Assembly (NCBI GenBank): GCA_023269675.1
Contig: JAHFSX010000010.1
Span: 62,001 to 126,000 of the forward strand
From: Verrucomicrobiota bacterium
GTDB taxonomy: Bacteria; Verrucomicrobiota; Kiritimatiellia; RFP12; UBA1067
Reading direction: 5' to 3'
Length of the DNA stretch: 64,000 bases
A program made the translations under genes and the position numbers. Positions 52,308 through 60,091 of this stretch are shown here, piece after piece. Positions within the stretch are counted from its first letter, which is position 1; every line of letters starts with the position of its first letter. The notes beneath the pieces were generated by a model, which was not told the origin of the DNA, ran no database searches, and saw only the letters and a list, made by a program, of their open reading frames with translations.

Positions 52308-54104
52308 ATGGCCCTTATCTCTCTACGCGACATCAGCATCCAATACGGCGGCCCCCCTGTGCTCGACGCCGTCAGCTTCAGCATCGAACCGGGTGACCGC
52401 GCCTGCATCACCGGACGCAACGGCGAAGGCAAGTCCACCCTCCTCAAAATCATCGCGGGGGTGATCCGCCCCGACTCCGGCGAGATCATCCGCCAGCCCG
52501 GCCTGCGCGTGGACTACCTGACCCAGGACGTGCCCGGCGACCTCGAAGGCACGGTCGAGGAGATCGTCGAGCAGGGCGTCGGCGACCATGCGCACGACAC
52601 CCACCACCCCGGCGCCTCGCTCTACCTCACCCAGCTCGGGCTCGATGGCGACGCCCCCTTCAACACCCTCTCGGGCGGCATGCGCCGACGCGTCCTGCTC
52701 GCGCGCGCCCTGACCTCCGACCCGCACCTGCTCCTGCTCGACGAGCCCACCAATCATCTCGACATCGAGTCGATCGAGTGGCTCGAAACCTTCCTCCAGC
52801 GGAGCCGCTGCGCGTGCATCTTCGTCACCCATGACCGCTCCTTCCTCAAGCGCGTCGCCATCAAGGTGCTGGATCTCGACCGCGGCCAGCTCGCGGGCTG
52901 GGACTGCGACTACGCCACCTTCGTGCAGCGCAAGCAGGATCTGCTGAGCGACGAAACCGTCTTCTGGGAGCGCAAGAACAAGAAGCTCGCCCAGGAGGAG
53001 GCGTGGATCCGCCGCGGCGTCAAGGCCCGCACCACCCGCAACGAGGGCCGCGTCGCCGCCCTCCTCAAGCTGCGCGACGAGTTCAAGCAGCGCCGCACCC
53101 AGTCGGGCGTCAGCCGCCTCCAGCTCGACGCGGGCGAGGCCTCGGGCGAACAGGTGCTCAAAATCAAGGATCTCACCTTCGCCTACCCCGGCGCCGAGCC
53201 CATCATCCGCGATTTCTCCGCCAAGGTCCTGCGCGGCGAGCGCATCGGCATCATCGGCCCCAACGGCTCCGGCAAAAGCACCCTGCTCAACCTGCTGTGC
53301 GGCCGCCTCGCGCCCACCGCCGGCAGCGTCAGCGCCGGCGCGCGGGTCCAGATCGCCTTTTTCGACCAGCTCCGCGGCCAGCTCGACCTCGAGGCCAGCG
53401 TCATCCACAACCTGGCGGACGACAAGGACGAGGTCATCATCGGCGGCGTGCGCAAGCACGTCTACGGCTACCTCGAGGACTTCCTCTTCTCCTCCGACCG
53501 CGCCCGCACCCCCGTGAAAGCCCTTTCCGGCGGCGAACGCGCGCGGCTGCTGATCGCCAAGCTGTTCCTCCAGCCCGGCAACCTGCTGGTCATGGACGAG
53601 CCCACCAACGACCTCGACATCGAGACCCTCGAGCTGCTCGAGGAGCAGATCCTCGGCTACGCCGGCACGCTGCTGCTGGTCAGCCACGACCGCTCCTTCC
53701 TCGACAACGTGGTCACCAGCACCTTCGTGCTGGACGGCAGCGGCAACGTCGGCCTCTACCCCGGCGGCTACGACGACTGGCTGCGCCAGCGCCCGTCTCC
53801 CGAGTCGGGCACTCCCAAGAAGGCCGACTCCGCCGCGGCCCGCCTCACGGCGCTGCAGCGCAACCCCGACCGCCTCAGCTATAAGGAGCAGCGCGAGCGC
53901 CAGGAGCTGCCCCTGCTCATCGCGAAACTCGAGGCCGACATCGCCACCCTGCACGCCGCGCTGTGCGACGTCGCGCTCCACCAGAAAGCGCCCGCCAAAG
54001 TCGAGGCCGCCAAAGTCCGGCTGCCGCAGGCCGAGGCCGAGCTCGAGGCCGCTTTCGCGCGTTGGGCCGTCGTCGAAGAGCGCGCCACCCGGCTGCAAGG
54101 TTAG
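52308..54104 (+). CDS. uup: ABC-F family ATP-binding protein (Uup-like)
   Basis: Protein of 598 residues with two ABC cassettes and no membrane part. First cassette: Walker A GRNGEGKST near 38, signature LSGGMRRRVLLARAL near 121, Walker B LLLLDEPTNHLD near 142. Second: GPNGSGKST near 318, LSGGERARLLIAKLF near 405 and MDEPTNDLD near 426. The linker has the EEAWIRRGVKARTTRNEGR block and the C-terminus a coiled coil with LSYKEQRERQELPLLIAKLE, both typical of Uup. ABC-F proteins act on the ribosome or on DNA stability. No Shine-Dalgarno precedes ATG 52308; the space is taken by a heptamer array. Confidence 0.9.
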   Translation: MALISLRDISIQYGGPPVLDAVSFSIEPGDRACITGRNGEGKSTLLKIIAGVIRPDSGEIIRQPGLRVDYLTQDVPGDLEGTVEEIVEQGVGDHAHDTHHPGASLYLTQLGLDGDAPFNTLSGGMRRRVLLARALTSDPHLLLLDEPTNHLDIESIEWLETFLQRSRCACIFVTHDRSFLKRVAIKVLDLDRGQLAGWDCDYATFVQRKQDLLSDETVFWERKNKKLAQEEAWIRRGVKARTTRNEGRVAALLKLRDEFKQRRTQSGVSRLQLDAGEASGEQVLKIKDLTFAYPGAEPIIRDFSAKVLRGERIGIIGPNGSGKSTLLNLLCGRLAPTAGSVSAGARVQIAFFDQLRGQLDLEASVIHNLADDKDEVIIGGVRKHVYGYLEDFLFSSDRARTPVKALSGGERARLLIAKLFLQPGNLLVMDEPTNDLDIETLELLEEQILGYAGTLLLVSHDRSFLDNVVTSTFVLDGSGNVGLYPGGYDDWLRQRPSPESGTPKKADSAAARLTALQRNPDRLSYKEQRERQELPLLIAKLEADIATLHAALCDVALHQKAPAKVEAAKVRLPQAEAELEAAFARWAVVEERATRLQG

Positions 54105-54192
54105 AATTGACCCCTTTCTCGGGAATGTGCGAAGATAAGCGCGCTTTGTTCGCACACGCGCGGTACGCGCCGTGTGGCGTGTCGTCACTCCC

Positions 54193-55587
54193 ATGCCCAA
54201 ACCTGTGAAAAGAGAGCCGATCACCCAGCGCCTGAGCCCTCAGTGGCTCATGGCCTTGGGCTTTCTGTTCGCCATCCTCACCGGCACCCTGCTGCTCACC
54301 TTCCCGGCCGCCAACACCAATGGCCGCGGCCTGGGGCCCGTGACCGCGCTTTTCACCGCGACCAGCGCCACCTGCGTCACCGGCCTTTCGGTCATCGACA
54401 TCGGCACGGACCTCACGCTCTTCGGCCAGCTCGTCGTGCTCACGCTGATCCAGCTCGGCGGCCTCGGCATCACCACTTTCGGCACCTTCCTGCTGGTGAT
54501 CGTCGGGCGCCGCCTCAGCGTGCAGAGCGAGTTCGTCTTGATGAATTCATACGGCATCGACGAGGTCAACGGCCTGCGCTCCCTGCTGCGCTGGACCATG
54601 GGGCTCACTTTTGTCATCGAGGGCCTCGGGGCCTTCCTGCTCTGGACGCGTTACCTGCTGCACGCCCCCGACTTGCATATGGCGCCCGGCCTCTGGCCGC
54701 CCATCTACTATGCCGTCTTCCATTCGATCAGCGCCTTCTGCAACGCGGGCTTCTCCCTGCACCGCGAGAACCTGATCGCCTTCCAGAACGACCCCTTCTT
54801 CCTCGGCGTCATCGACCTCCTGATCATTTCCGGCGGCCTCGGCTTCCTCGTGCTCTACAACCTCATCACCAACAAGTTCTGGCGCCGCAACCTCAAGACG
54901 CGCGGACGCGTCACCTTGCACTCCAAGATCGCGCTCACCGCCACGCTCGTGCTGATCGCGGCCGGCCTGATCGCCTTCCTGTGCCAAGAGTGGGACAACA
55001 CGCTCAAAGACCTCTCCCCGCTCACCAAGTTCACCTGCGCGCTCTTTCAGTCCGTCACCCCGCGCACCGCCGGGTTCAATGTCGTCGACATGGGACAGGT
55101 CAAGGAGACCACGCGTTTCACCACGAATCTTCTCATGCTCATCGGCGGTTCGCCGGGATCCTCCGCCGGCGGCGTCAAGACCACCACGATGGTGGTGCTG
55201 ATCATGACGATCTTCGCCATCTGCAAAAGCCGCCGGGAGACGATCATCTTCTCCCGCACCGTCCCCTCGGCCGTGGTCCGCGAGGCGCTGACCATCTTCC
55301 TCCTCGCCATCTCGCTCATTCTGACCGCCTTCGGCATCCTGCTCTGGACCGAAGCCCCGCTGAAGCCGGACGACGCCTCGAAGCTGATCTTCGAAACCGT
55401 CTCCGCCGCCGCCACCGTCGGGCTCTCCATCAACCACACGCCGACATTGTCTACCGCGGGCCGAATGGTTATCATTGTCTGCATGTTCGTGGGGCGCCTC
55501 GGCCCGCTGGCCGTGGCCCTGCTCGTCGGCGCCCGCGAGGAGAGCCGGCGCATCCGCTACCCGGAGGAAGAGATCGTCGTCGGCTAA
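54193..55587 (+). CDS. ktrB: Potassium channel subunit of Trk/Ktr type
   Basis: Protein of 464 residues with eight to ten helices in four M1-P-M2 repeats. The pore loops are visible as TATSATCVTGLSVID, SISAFCNAGFSLH, VTPRTAGFNVVD and SAAATVGLS, each with the filter Gly. The length and lack of extra N-terminal helices fit KtrB more than TrkH. It conducts K+ (or Na+) into the cell and needs an RCK partner, which is encoded at 56975 behind an intervening metY. ATG 54193 is chosen; a GTG at 54172 is possible, neither with a good ribosome site. Confidence 0.85.
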   Translation: MPKPVKREPITQRLSPQWLMALGFLFAILTGTLLLTFPAANTNGRGLGPVTALFTATSATCVTGLSVIDIGTDLTLFGQLVVLTLIQLGGLGITTFGTFLLVIVGRRLSVQSEFVLMNSYGIDEVNGLRSLLRWTMGLTFVIEGLGAFLLWTRYLLHAPDLHMAPGLWPPIYYAVFHSISAFCNAGFSLHRENLIAFQNDPFFLGVIDLLIISGGLGFLVLYNLITNKFWRRNLKTRGRVTLHSKIALTATLVLIAAGLIAFLCQEWDNTLKDLSPLTKFTCALFQSVTPRTAGFNVVDMGQVKETTRFTTNLLMLIGGSPGSSAGGVKTTTMVVLIMTIFAICKSRRETIIFSRTVPSAVVREALTIFLLAISLILTAFGILLWTEAPLKPDDASKLIFETVSAAATVGLSINHTPTLSTAGRMVIIVCMFVGRLGPLAVALLVGAREESRRIRYPEEEIVVG

Positions 55588-55606
55588 ACCGCGAGGCCCC
55601 CCCCCC

Positions 55607-55641
55607 AACTCCTAAATCCTAACTCCTAACTCCTAACTTTT
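55607..55641. repeat. Heptamer array ending at the metY start codon
   Basis: Five 7-bp units (AACTCCT, AAATCCT, AACTCCT, AACTCCT, AACTTTT) end one base before ATG 55643. They fill the 55-bp gap after ktrB together with a run of C (about 55597-55606). Confidence 0.9.
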
Positions 55642-55642
55642 T

Positions 55643-56914
55643 ATGTCCTCTCATCTCGATACCCTTTGTGTCCAAGAAGGCTGGCAGCCCAAGAACGGCG
55701 AGCCGCGCGTCCTGCCCATCTACCAGAGCACGACCTTCAGGTACGACAGCAGCGAGCACGTCGGCGACCTCTTCGACCTCAAGGCCCCCGGCCACTTCTA
55801 CACGCGCCTCAGCAACCCCACCGCCGAAGCCGTCGAAAAGAAGGTCGCCGCGCTCGAGGGCGGCGTCGGCGCCATGATGACCTCCTCGGGGCAGGCCGCC
55901 TCGCTCATCGCGATCCTCAACCTCTGCGGCAGCGGCGACCACTTCATCGCCTCCGGCGCCCTCTACGGCGGCACCACCAACCTCTTCAACGTCACCCTCA
56001 AGAAACTCGGCATCGAGGTCACCTTCGTGGACCCCTACGCCTCCGAAGCCGAGATCCAGAAGGCCTTCCGCCCCGCCACGCGCGCGGTCTTCGGCGAGAC
56101 CATCGCCAACCCCGCGCTCACGATCCTCGACATCGAGAAGTTCGCCCGCGTGGCCCACGCCAACCGCGTGCCGCTCGTGGTCGACAACACCTTCCCGACC
56201 CCGCTCATGTGCCGCCCCTTCGACTTCGGCGCGGACATCGTGGTCCACTCCACCTCGAAGTACATGGACGGCCACGCCGTGGCCCTCGGCGGCATGATCG
56301 TGGACGGCGGCCGCTTCGACTGGCAGGCCAGCGGCAAGTTCCCCGGCTTCACCCAGCCCGACCCCTCTTACCACGGCCTGGTCTACACCGAGGCCTTCGG
56401 CGCCGCCGCCTTCATCGTCAAGGCCCGCGTGCAGCTCATGCGCGACCTCGGCAGCACCCCCGCGCCCATGAACGCCTTCCTGCTCAACCTCGGCATGGAA
56501 ACCCTCCACCTGCGCATCGAGCGCCACTGCCGCAACGCCGAGACCGTCGCCGCGCACCTGGAAAAGCACCCCGGCGTCACGTGGGTCAACTACCCCGGCC
56601 TGCCCTCGTCCAAGGACGCGGCCCTCGTGAAGAAGTACCTGCCGCGCGGCACCTGCGGCGTCATCGCCTTCGGCGTCAAGGGCGGACGCGAGGCCGCGGT
56701 CCGCTTCATGGACAAGCTCAAGCTCGCCGCGATCGTCGTCCACGTGGCCGACGCCCGCACCGGCGTGCTCCACCCCGCCAGCACCACCCACCGCCAGCTC
56801 ACCGACGAGCAGCTCGCCGCGGCGGGCATCAGCCCGGACCTCGTGCGCCTTTCGGTCGGCATCGAGCACCCGGACGACATCCTCGCCGACCTCGACCAGG
56901 CCCTGCAACTCTGA
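55643..56914 (+). CDS. metY: O-acetylhomoserine aminocarboxypropyltransferase (sulfhydrylase)
   Basis: Protein of 423 residues, Cys/Met-metabolism PLP enzyme. LPIYQSTTFRYDS and YTRLSNPTAEAVEKKVAALEGG open the family, LVVDNTFPTPLMCRPFDFGADIVVHSTSKYMDGH contains the PLP Lys (STSKY), and DKLKLAAIVVHVADART fits the MetY branch more than MetB or MetC. It makes homocysteine from O-acetylhomoserine and sulfide in the cytoplasm. The start lacks a ribosome site because a CCTAACT heptamer array reaches the ATG. It splits the two potassium-uptake genes. Confidence 0.9.
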   Translation: MSSHLDTLCVQEGWQPKNGEPRVLPIYQSTTFRYDSSEHVGDLFDLKAPGHFYTRLSNPTAEAVEKKVAALEGGVGAMMTSSGQAASLIAILNLCGSGDHFIASGALYGGTTNLFNVTLKKLGIEVTFVDPYASEAEIQKAFRPATRAVFGETIANPALTILDIEKFARVAHANRVPLVVDNTFPTPLMCRPFDFGADIVVHSTSKYMDGHAVALGGMIVDGGRFDWQASGKFPGFTQPDPSYHGLVYTEAFGAAAFIVKARVQLMRDLGSTPAPMNAFLLNLGMETLHLRIERHCRNAETVAAHLEKHPGVTWVNYPGLPSSKDAALVKKYLPRGTCGVIAFGVKGGREAAVRFMDKLKLAAIVVHVADARTGVLHPASTTHRQLTDEQLAAAGISPDLVRLSVGIEHPDDILADLDQALQL

Positions 56915-56922
56915 TCCTGTCC

Positions 56923-56942
56923 GGGCACGGCATGCCGTGCCC
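56923..56942. repeat. Perfect 20-bp palindrome after metY
   Basis: GGGCACGGCATGCCGTGCCC begins 8 bp after the metY stop. The next gene starts at 56975. No T-run follows, so it is not a standard terminator; a repeat or a protein-binding site is possible. Confidence 0.8.
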
Positions 56943-56974
56943 CTGCCCTTGAACCCTGAAACCCGGAACCTACT

Positions 56975-57643
56975 ATGAAACGCATCGGCATCATTGGCGC
57001 AGGCCGCCTCGGCGCATCCCTCGCGGAGAGTCTCGCGGAGCACGGCGCGGAAGTTCTGCTGATCGACCAGAACCGCGAGATCATCCAGGAGTTCTCGGAG
57101 TTCGTGACCAAAGCCGTCGAGGGCGACGCCTCGAACTCGCGTACGCTGGAAGACGCGGGGTTCCAGGAGTGCGATGTCGTGGTCGTCGCCATCGGCAGCA
57201 ACCTCGAAGGCAGCATCATGGCCACCGTGAACTGCAAGGAGCTCGGCGTGCCCACCGTCGTGGCCAAGGCCAATTCCGACATGCACGGCAAGATCCTCAA
57301 GCGCGTCGGCGCGGACGTGGTGATCTACCCCAACCGCGACTGTGCCAAGCGCCTCGCGCGCACCCTCCTCTCCAAAGGCTCCGTCGACCTCTTCGAGATC
57401 TCGGACGGCTTCAGCATCGCCGAGATCGACGTGCCGGAGTCGCTCAAGAACAAGACCCTCGCCGAGGCCGAGGTGCGCAAGAACTTCGGCGTCACCGTGC
57501 TCTGCGTCCGCCGCCTCGCCGAAGACCCCGCCCAGCCGCGCACCATCATCATCCCCACCGCCGACGAGGTCATCCAGCCGGACGACAAGCTCCTCGTCTT
57601 CGGCATCGACAAGAAGATCGACACCATTGCCCAAGACACGTGA
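56975..57643 (+). CDS. ktrA: RCK-domain regulatory subunit of the potassium transporter
   Basis: Protein of 222 residues. IGIIGAGRLGASLAESLAEHGAEVLLIDQ is the nucleotide-binding RCK-N (TrkA-N) domain, DVVVVAIGSN and GVPTVVAKANSD continue it, and the C-terminal half from about 135 is RCK-C. It gates KtrB in response to ATP/ADP or NAD(H). The gene is usually adjacent to ktrB; here metY lies between them. No clear ribosome site but AACC-TACT precedes ATG. Confidence 0.9.
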   Translation: MKRIGIIGAGRLGASLAESLAEHGAEVLLIDQNREIIQEFSEFVTKAVEGDASNSRTLEDAGFQECDVVVVAIGSNLEGSIMATVNCKELGVPTVVAKANSDMHGKILKRVGADVVIYPNRDCAKRLARTLLSKGSVDLFEISDGFSIAEIDVPESLKNKTLAEAEVRKNFGVTVLCVRRLAEDPAQPRTIIIPTADEVIQPDDKLLVFGIDKKIDTIAQDT

Positions 57644-57650
57644 TCAAAGG

Positions 57651-57724
57651 AGGAGTTAGGATTTAGGAGTTAGGAGTTGCGTGATTCCGTATCCATCCTA
57701 AGTCCTAAATCCTAAATCCTAAAT
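57651..57724. repeat. Inverted heptamer arrays filling the ktrA-radical SAM spacer
   Basis: Left arm 57651-57678: AGGAGTT, AGGATTT, AGGAGTT, AGGAGTT. Right arm 57697-57724: CCTAAGT, CCTAAAT, CCTAAAT, CCTAAAT. The arms are complementary in type, with an 18-base loop. The right arm ends 3 bases before ATG 57728, and the left begins 7 bases after the ktrA stop. Confidence 0.93.
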
Positions 57725-57727
57725 CCC

Positions 57728-58645
57728 ATGCGCTACCTCTTCGGCCCCGTCCCCTCACGCCGCTACGGCCGCTCGCTCGGCGTCGATCTCGCCGTGCCCA
57801 AGACCTGCACGCTCGACTGCCGCTTCTGCCAGCTCGGCCCGACCCCTGAGACGACCGTCACCCGCACCGACAGGCCGCCCATCGCGGAGGTCCTGGCCGA
57901 GCTGCGCGCCTGGCTCGCGTCCGGACAGACCGCGGACTTCATCACGGCCTGCGGCTCGGGCGAACCCACGCTGCACACGCATTTCGGCGACCTCTTCCGC
58001 TGCGTGCGCGCCGAGACCGCCTGCCGCTCGCTCCTGCTCTCCAACGGTTCGCTCTTCTCCTTGCCCGAGGTGCGCCGCGACGCCGCCCTCGCCGACGTGG
58101 TCAAGGTCTCGCTGCACGCCTGGGACCAAGCCTCCTTCGAACGCGTCACGCGCCCGCACCCCTCGCTCCGCTTCGACGCCATCATCGCCGGCTACCGCAC
58201 CTTCCGCCAGCAGTTCGCCGGCCGACTCGACCTCGAAGTCTTCATCGTGCCGGGCGTCAACGACGCCCCGGATCAGGCGCAGCGCATCGCCGCGATCGCG
58301 CAGTCGTTCAGCCCCGACGCCATCACGCTGAACACCGCCGTACGCCCGCCCGCTGACAGCGGCGTCACCGCCTGTCCGCCCGAACAACTGCACGCCCTCA
58401 CCGCGCTCTTCGGCCCGGCCGCCCACGAGGGCGGCGCGGAACCCGCAGATGCGCCCGTCGAACTGACCGAAGCGGCCCTCATCGCCCTCGTCAGCCGCCA
58501 CCCGGTCTCGCTGCACGCCCTCGCCGCCACCTTCCGCAAGACCGAGCCCGAGATGCGCGTCTTTCTCGAACCCCTCGCGCGACGCCGGCTCCTGCGCCTC
58601 TTCGACTCCCAGAGCACCCTTTTCGCGGGGCCGCCGGCCCCCTGA
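57728..58645 (+). CDS. Radical SAM domain protein
   Basis: Protein of 305 residues. The opening FGPVPSRRYGRSLGVDL and Cys27-x3-Cys31-x2-Cys34 (CTLDCRFC) define a radical SAM enzyme of the COG0731-like type. FITACGSGEPTLH (the GGE-like block) and VKVSLHAWDQASFERVTRP follow. The C-terminal ~70 residues may be a winged helix (LIALVSRHPVSLHALAATFRKTEPEMRVFLEPL). The substrate is unknown; no partner gene is apparent. Instead of a ribosome site, the ATG is preceded by a CCTAAAT array. Confidence 0.85.
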   Translation: MRYLFGPVPSRRYGRSLGVDLAVPKTCTLDCRFCQLGPTPETTVTRTDRPPIAEVLAELRAWLASGQTADFITACGSGEPTLHTHFGDLFRCVRAETACRSLLLSNGSLFSLPEVRRDAALADVVKVSLHAWDQASFERVTRPHPSLRFDAIIAGYRTFRQQFAGRLDLEVFIVPGVNDAPDQAQRIAAIAQSFSPDAITLNTAVRPPADSGVTACPPEQLHALTALFGPAAHEGGAEPADAPVELTEAALIALVSRHPVSLHALAATFRKTEPEMRVFLEPLARRRLLRLFDSQSTLFAGPPAP

Positions 58646-58672
58646 CCTCCACCCCGACCGAGGAGCGACACC

Positions 58673-59875
58673 ATGCGCGCCACCCGTCTGATCCGCATCA
58701 CCTTCCTCGCCGCGCTCGCGCTGGCCGGCGCCGCGCGCAGCCAGCCGCCCCCGGCAGCGCCCGGACTCTCTTCCCTCGACGGCGTACTCGTCCTGAACGG
58801 CGCGCCTTACCGCGGCATGGGAGTGAATTACTTCAGCCTGTTCAGCCGGGCGCTCAAGAATCCCGCCGACCGCTCGTACGCAACCGGCCTGCGCCAGCTC
58901 TCGGAGGCCAACATTCCCTTCGTGCGTTTCATGGCCTGCGGCTTCTGGCCGTCAGACTGGGACCTCTACCTGAACGACAAGCCCGCCTACTTCGCGCGGC
59001 TCGACGAGCTCGTGCGCTGCGCCGAGACCAACCACATCGGCCTCATCCCCTCCCTCTTCTGGAACATGGCGACCGTGCCCGACCTCGTAGGCGAGCCCAT
59101 CGACCAGCTCGGCAACCCCGGCAGCAAGACGGTCGCCTTCATCCGGCAATACACCCGCGAGGTGGTCACCCGTTACCGCGACTCCCGCGCCATCTGGGCC
59201 TGGGAGTTCGGCAACGAATACGCCCTGGCCGCGGATCTGCCGAACGCCGGCAAGTTCCGCCCGCCCGTCTGGCCCACGCTGAAGACGGCCCTGCAGCGCA
59301 CCGCCCGCGACGAGCTTACGTCAAAGGCCCTGAATACCGCCTGCACCGCCTTCGCGGAGACGGCGCGGTCGCTCGATGCCCGCCGGCTGCTCATTACCGG
59401 CAACTCCCTGCCCCGGCCCTCCGCCTATCACAACACCCTTGAGAAGAGCTGGAAGCCGGACTCGCCCGCCCAGTTCGAATCCGTCCTCCTGCGCGACAAC
59501 CCCGACCCGTTCGACACCCTGTGTGTCCACGTCTATCCCAAAGAGAAAAAGAGTGATGTCTATCCGGGTGCCGCCTCCAACCTGAACGCGCTGGTCGCCA
59601 CACTCCAGGCCCTCGCCGCGAAAAACCGGAAGCCCCTCTTCATCGGCGAGTTCGGCGCTTCCGCGACCGAAGGCCCCGAAGCGGAGCGCGCGCTTTTCGA
59701 GGAACTGGTCACCGCCATCGAAGCCAACGCCGTGCCGCTCTCCGCCCTCTGGGTCTTCGACCTGGCGCAGCAGGACAAGGACTGGAACGTGACCTTCGCC
59801 AACCGGCGCGACTACATGCTCCGCCGTATCGGCGCGGCCAATGCGAGTTTCTCCCGGAAACCGCCCGCGAACTAG
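58673..59875 (+). CDS. Secreted GH5-like glycoside hydrolase
   Basis: Protein of 400 residues with a signal peptide (MRATRLIRITFLAALALAGAARS). YRGMGVNYFSLFSRAL opens the TIM barrel. WAWEFGNEYAL near 175-185 has the acid/base Glu and LFIGEFGAS near 321-329 the nucleophile Glu, the clan A layout of GH5. PFVRFMACGFWP and FDTLCVHVYPKEKK are other barrel strands. It probably acts on beta-linked mannan or glucan outside the cytoplasm; the precise activity is unknown. CCGAGGAGC precedes ATG 58673. It starts 27 bp after the radical SAM gene and may be cotranscribed. Confidence 0.82.
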   Translation: MRATRLIRITFLAALALAGAARSQPPPAAPGLSSLDGVLVLNGAPYRGMGVNYFSLFSRALKNPADRSYATGLRQLSEANIPFVRFMACGFWPSDWDLYLNDKPAYFARLDELVRCAETNHIGLIPSLFWNMATVPDLVGEPIDQLGNPGSKTVAFIRQYTREVVTRYRDSRAIWAWEFGNEYALAADLPNAGKFRPPVWPTLKTALQRTARDELTSKALNTACTAFAETARSLDARRLLITGNSLPRPSAYHNTLEKSWKPDSPAQFESVLLRDNPDPFDTLCVHVYPKEKKSDVYPGAASNLNALVATLQALAAKNRKPLFIGEFGASATEGPEAERALFEELVTAIEANAVPLSALWVFDLAQQDKDWNVTFANRRDYMLRRIGAANASFSRKPPAN

Positions 59876-59943
59876 GACATTTTACATTTAGCGTTAGCCG
59901 CGTTGTGCCTGCAGTTACGGACTTGCACGCGCTGAGATTATTT

Positions 59944-60020
59944 CACCACCAAGACTCTAAGAACACAAAGCTCACCAAGATAATACTTGGTTTTCTTGGT
60001 ACACTTCGTATCCCGGTGGT
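59944..60020. repeat. Inverted-repeat element of the CACCAAGA/CACAAAG type
   Basis: The spacer between converging genes contains CACCACCAAGA and AACACAAAG on the left and CTTGGTACACTTCGT and CGGTGGTT on the right, in inverted sense. An inner hairpin ACCAAG-ATAATA-CTTGGT (59974-59991) is followed by TTT and could end the GH5 transcript. Confidence 0.6.
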
Positions 60021-60091
60021 TAGCTGTTATCCGGATGCAAGAACGGCTACAGAATTCTCACAAACGCTCCAGCCACAAGGGGCACACGGCG

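Noticed and set aside
52323-54224. 633-residue minus-strand open frame opposite uup
   Set aside because: Low-complexity antisense of an ABC-F gene with both Walker motifs on the plus strand.
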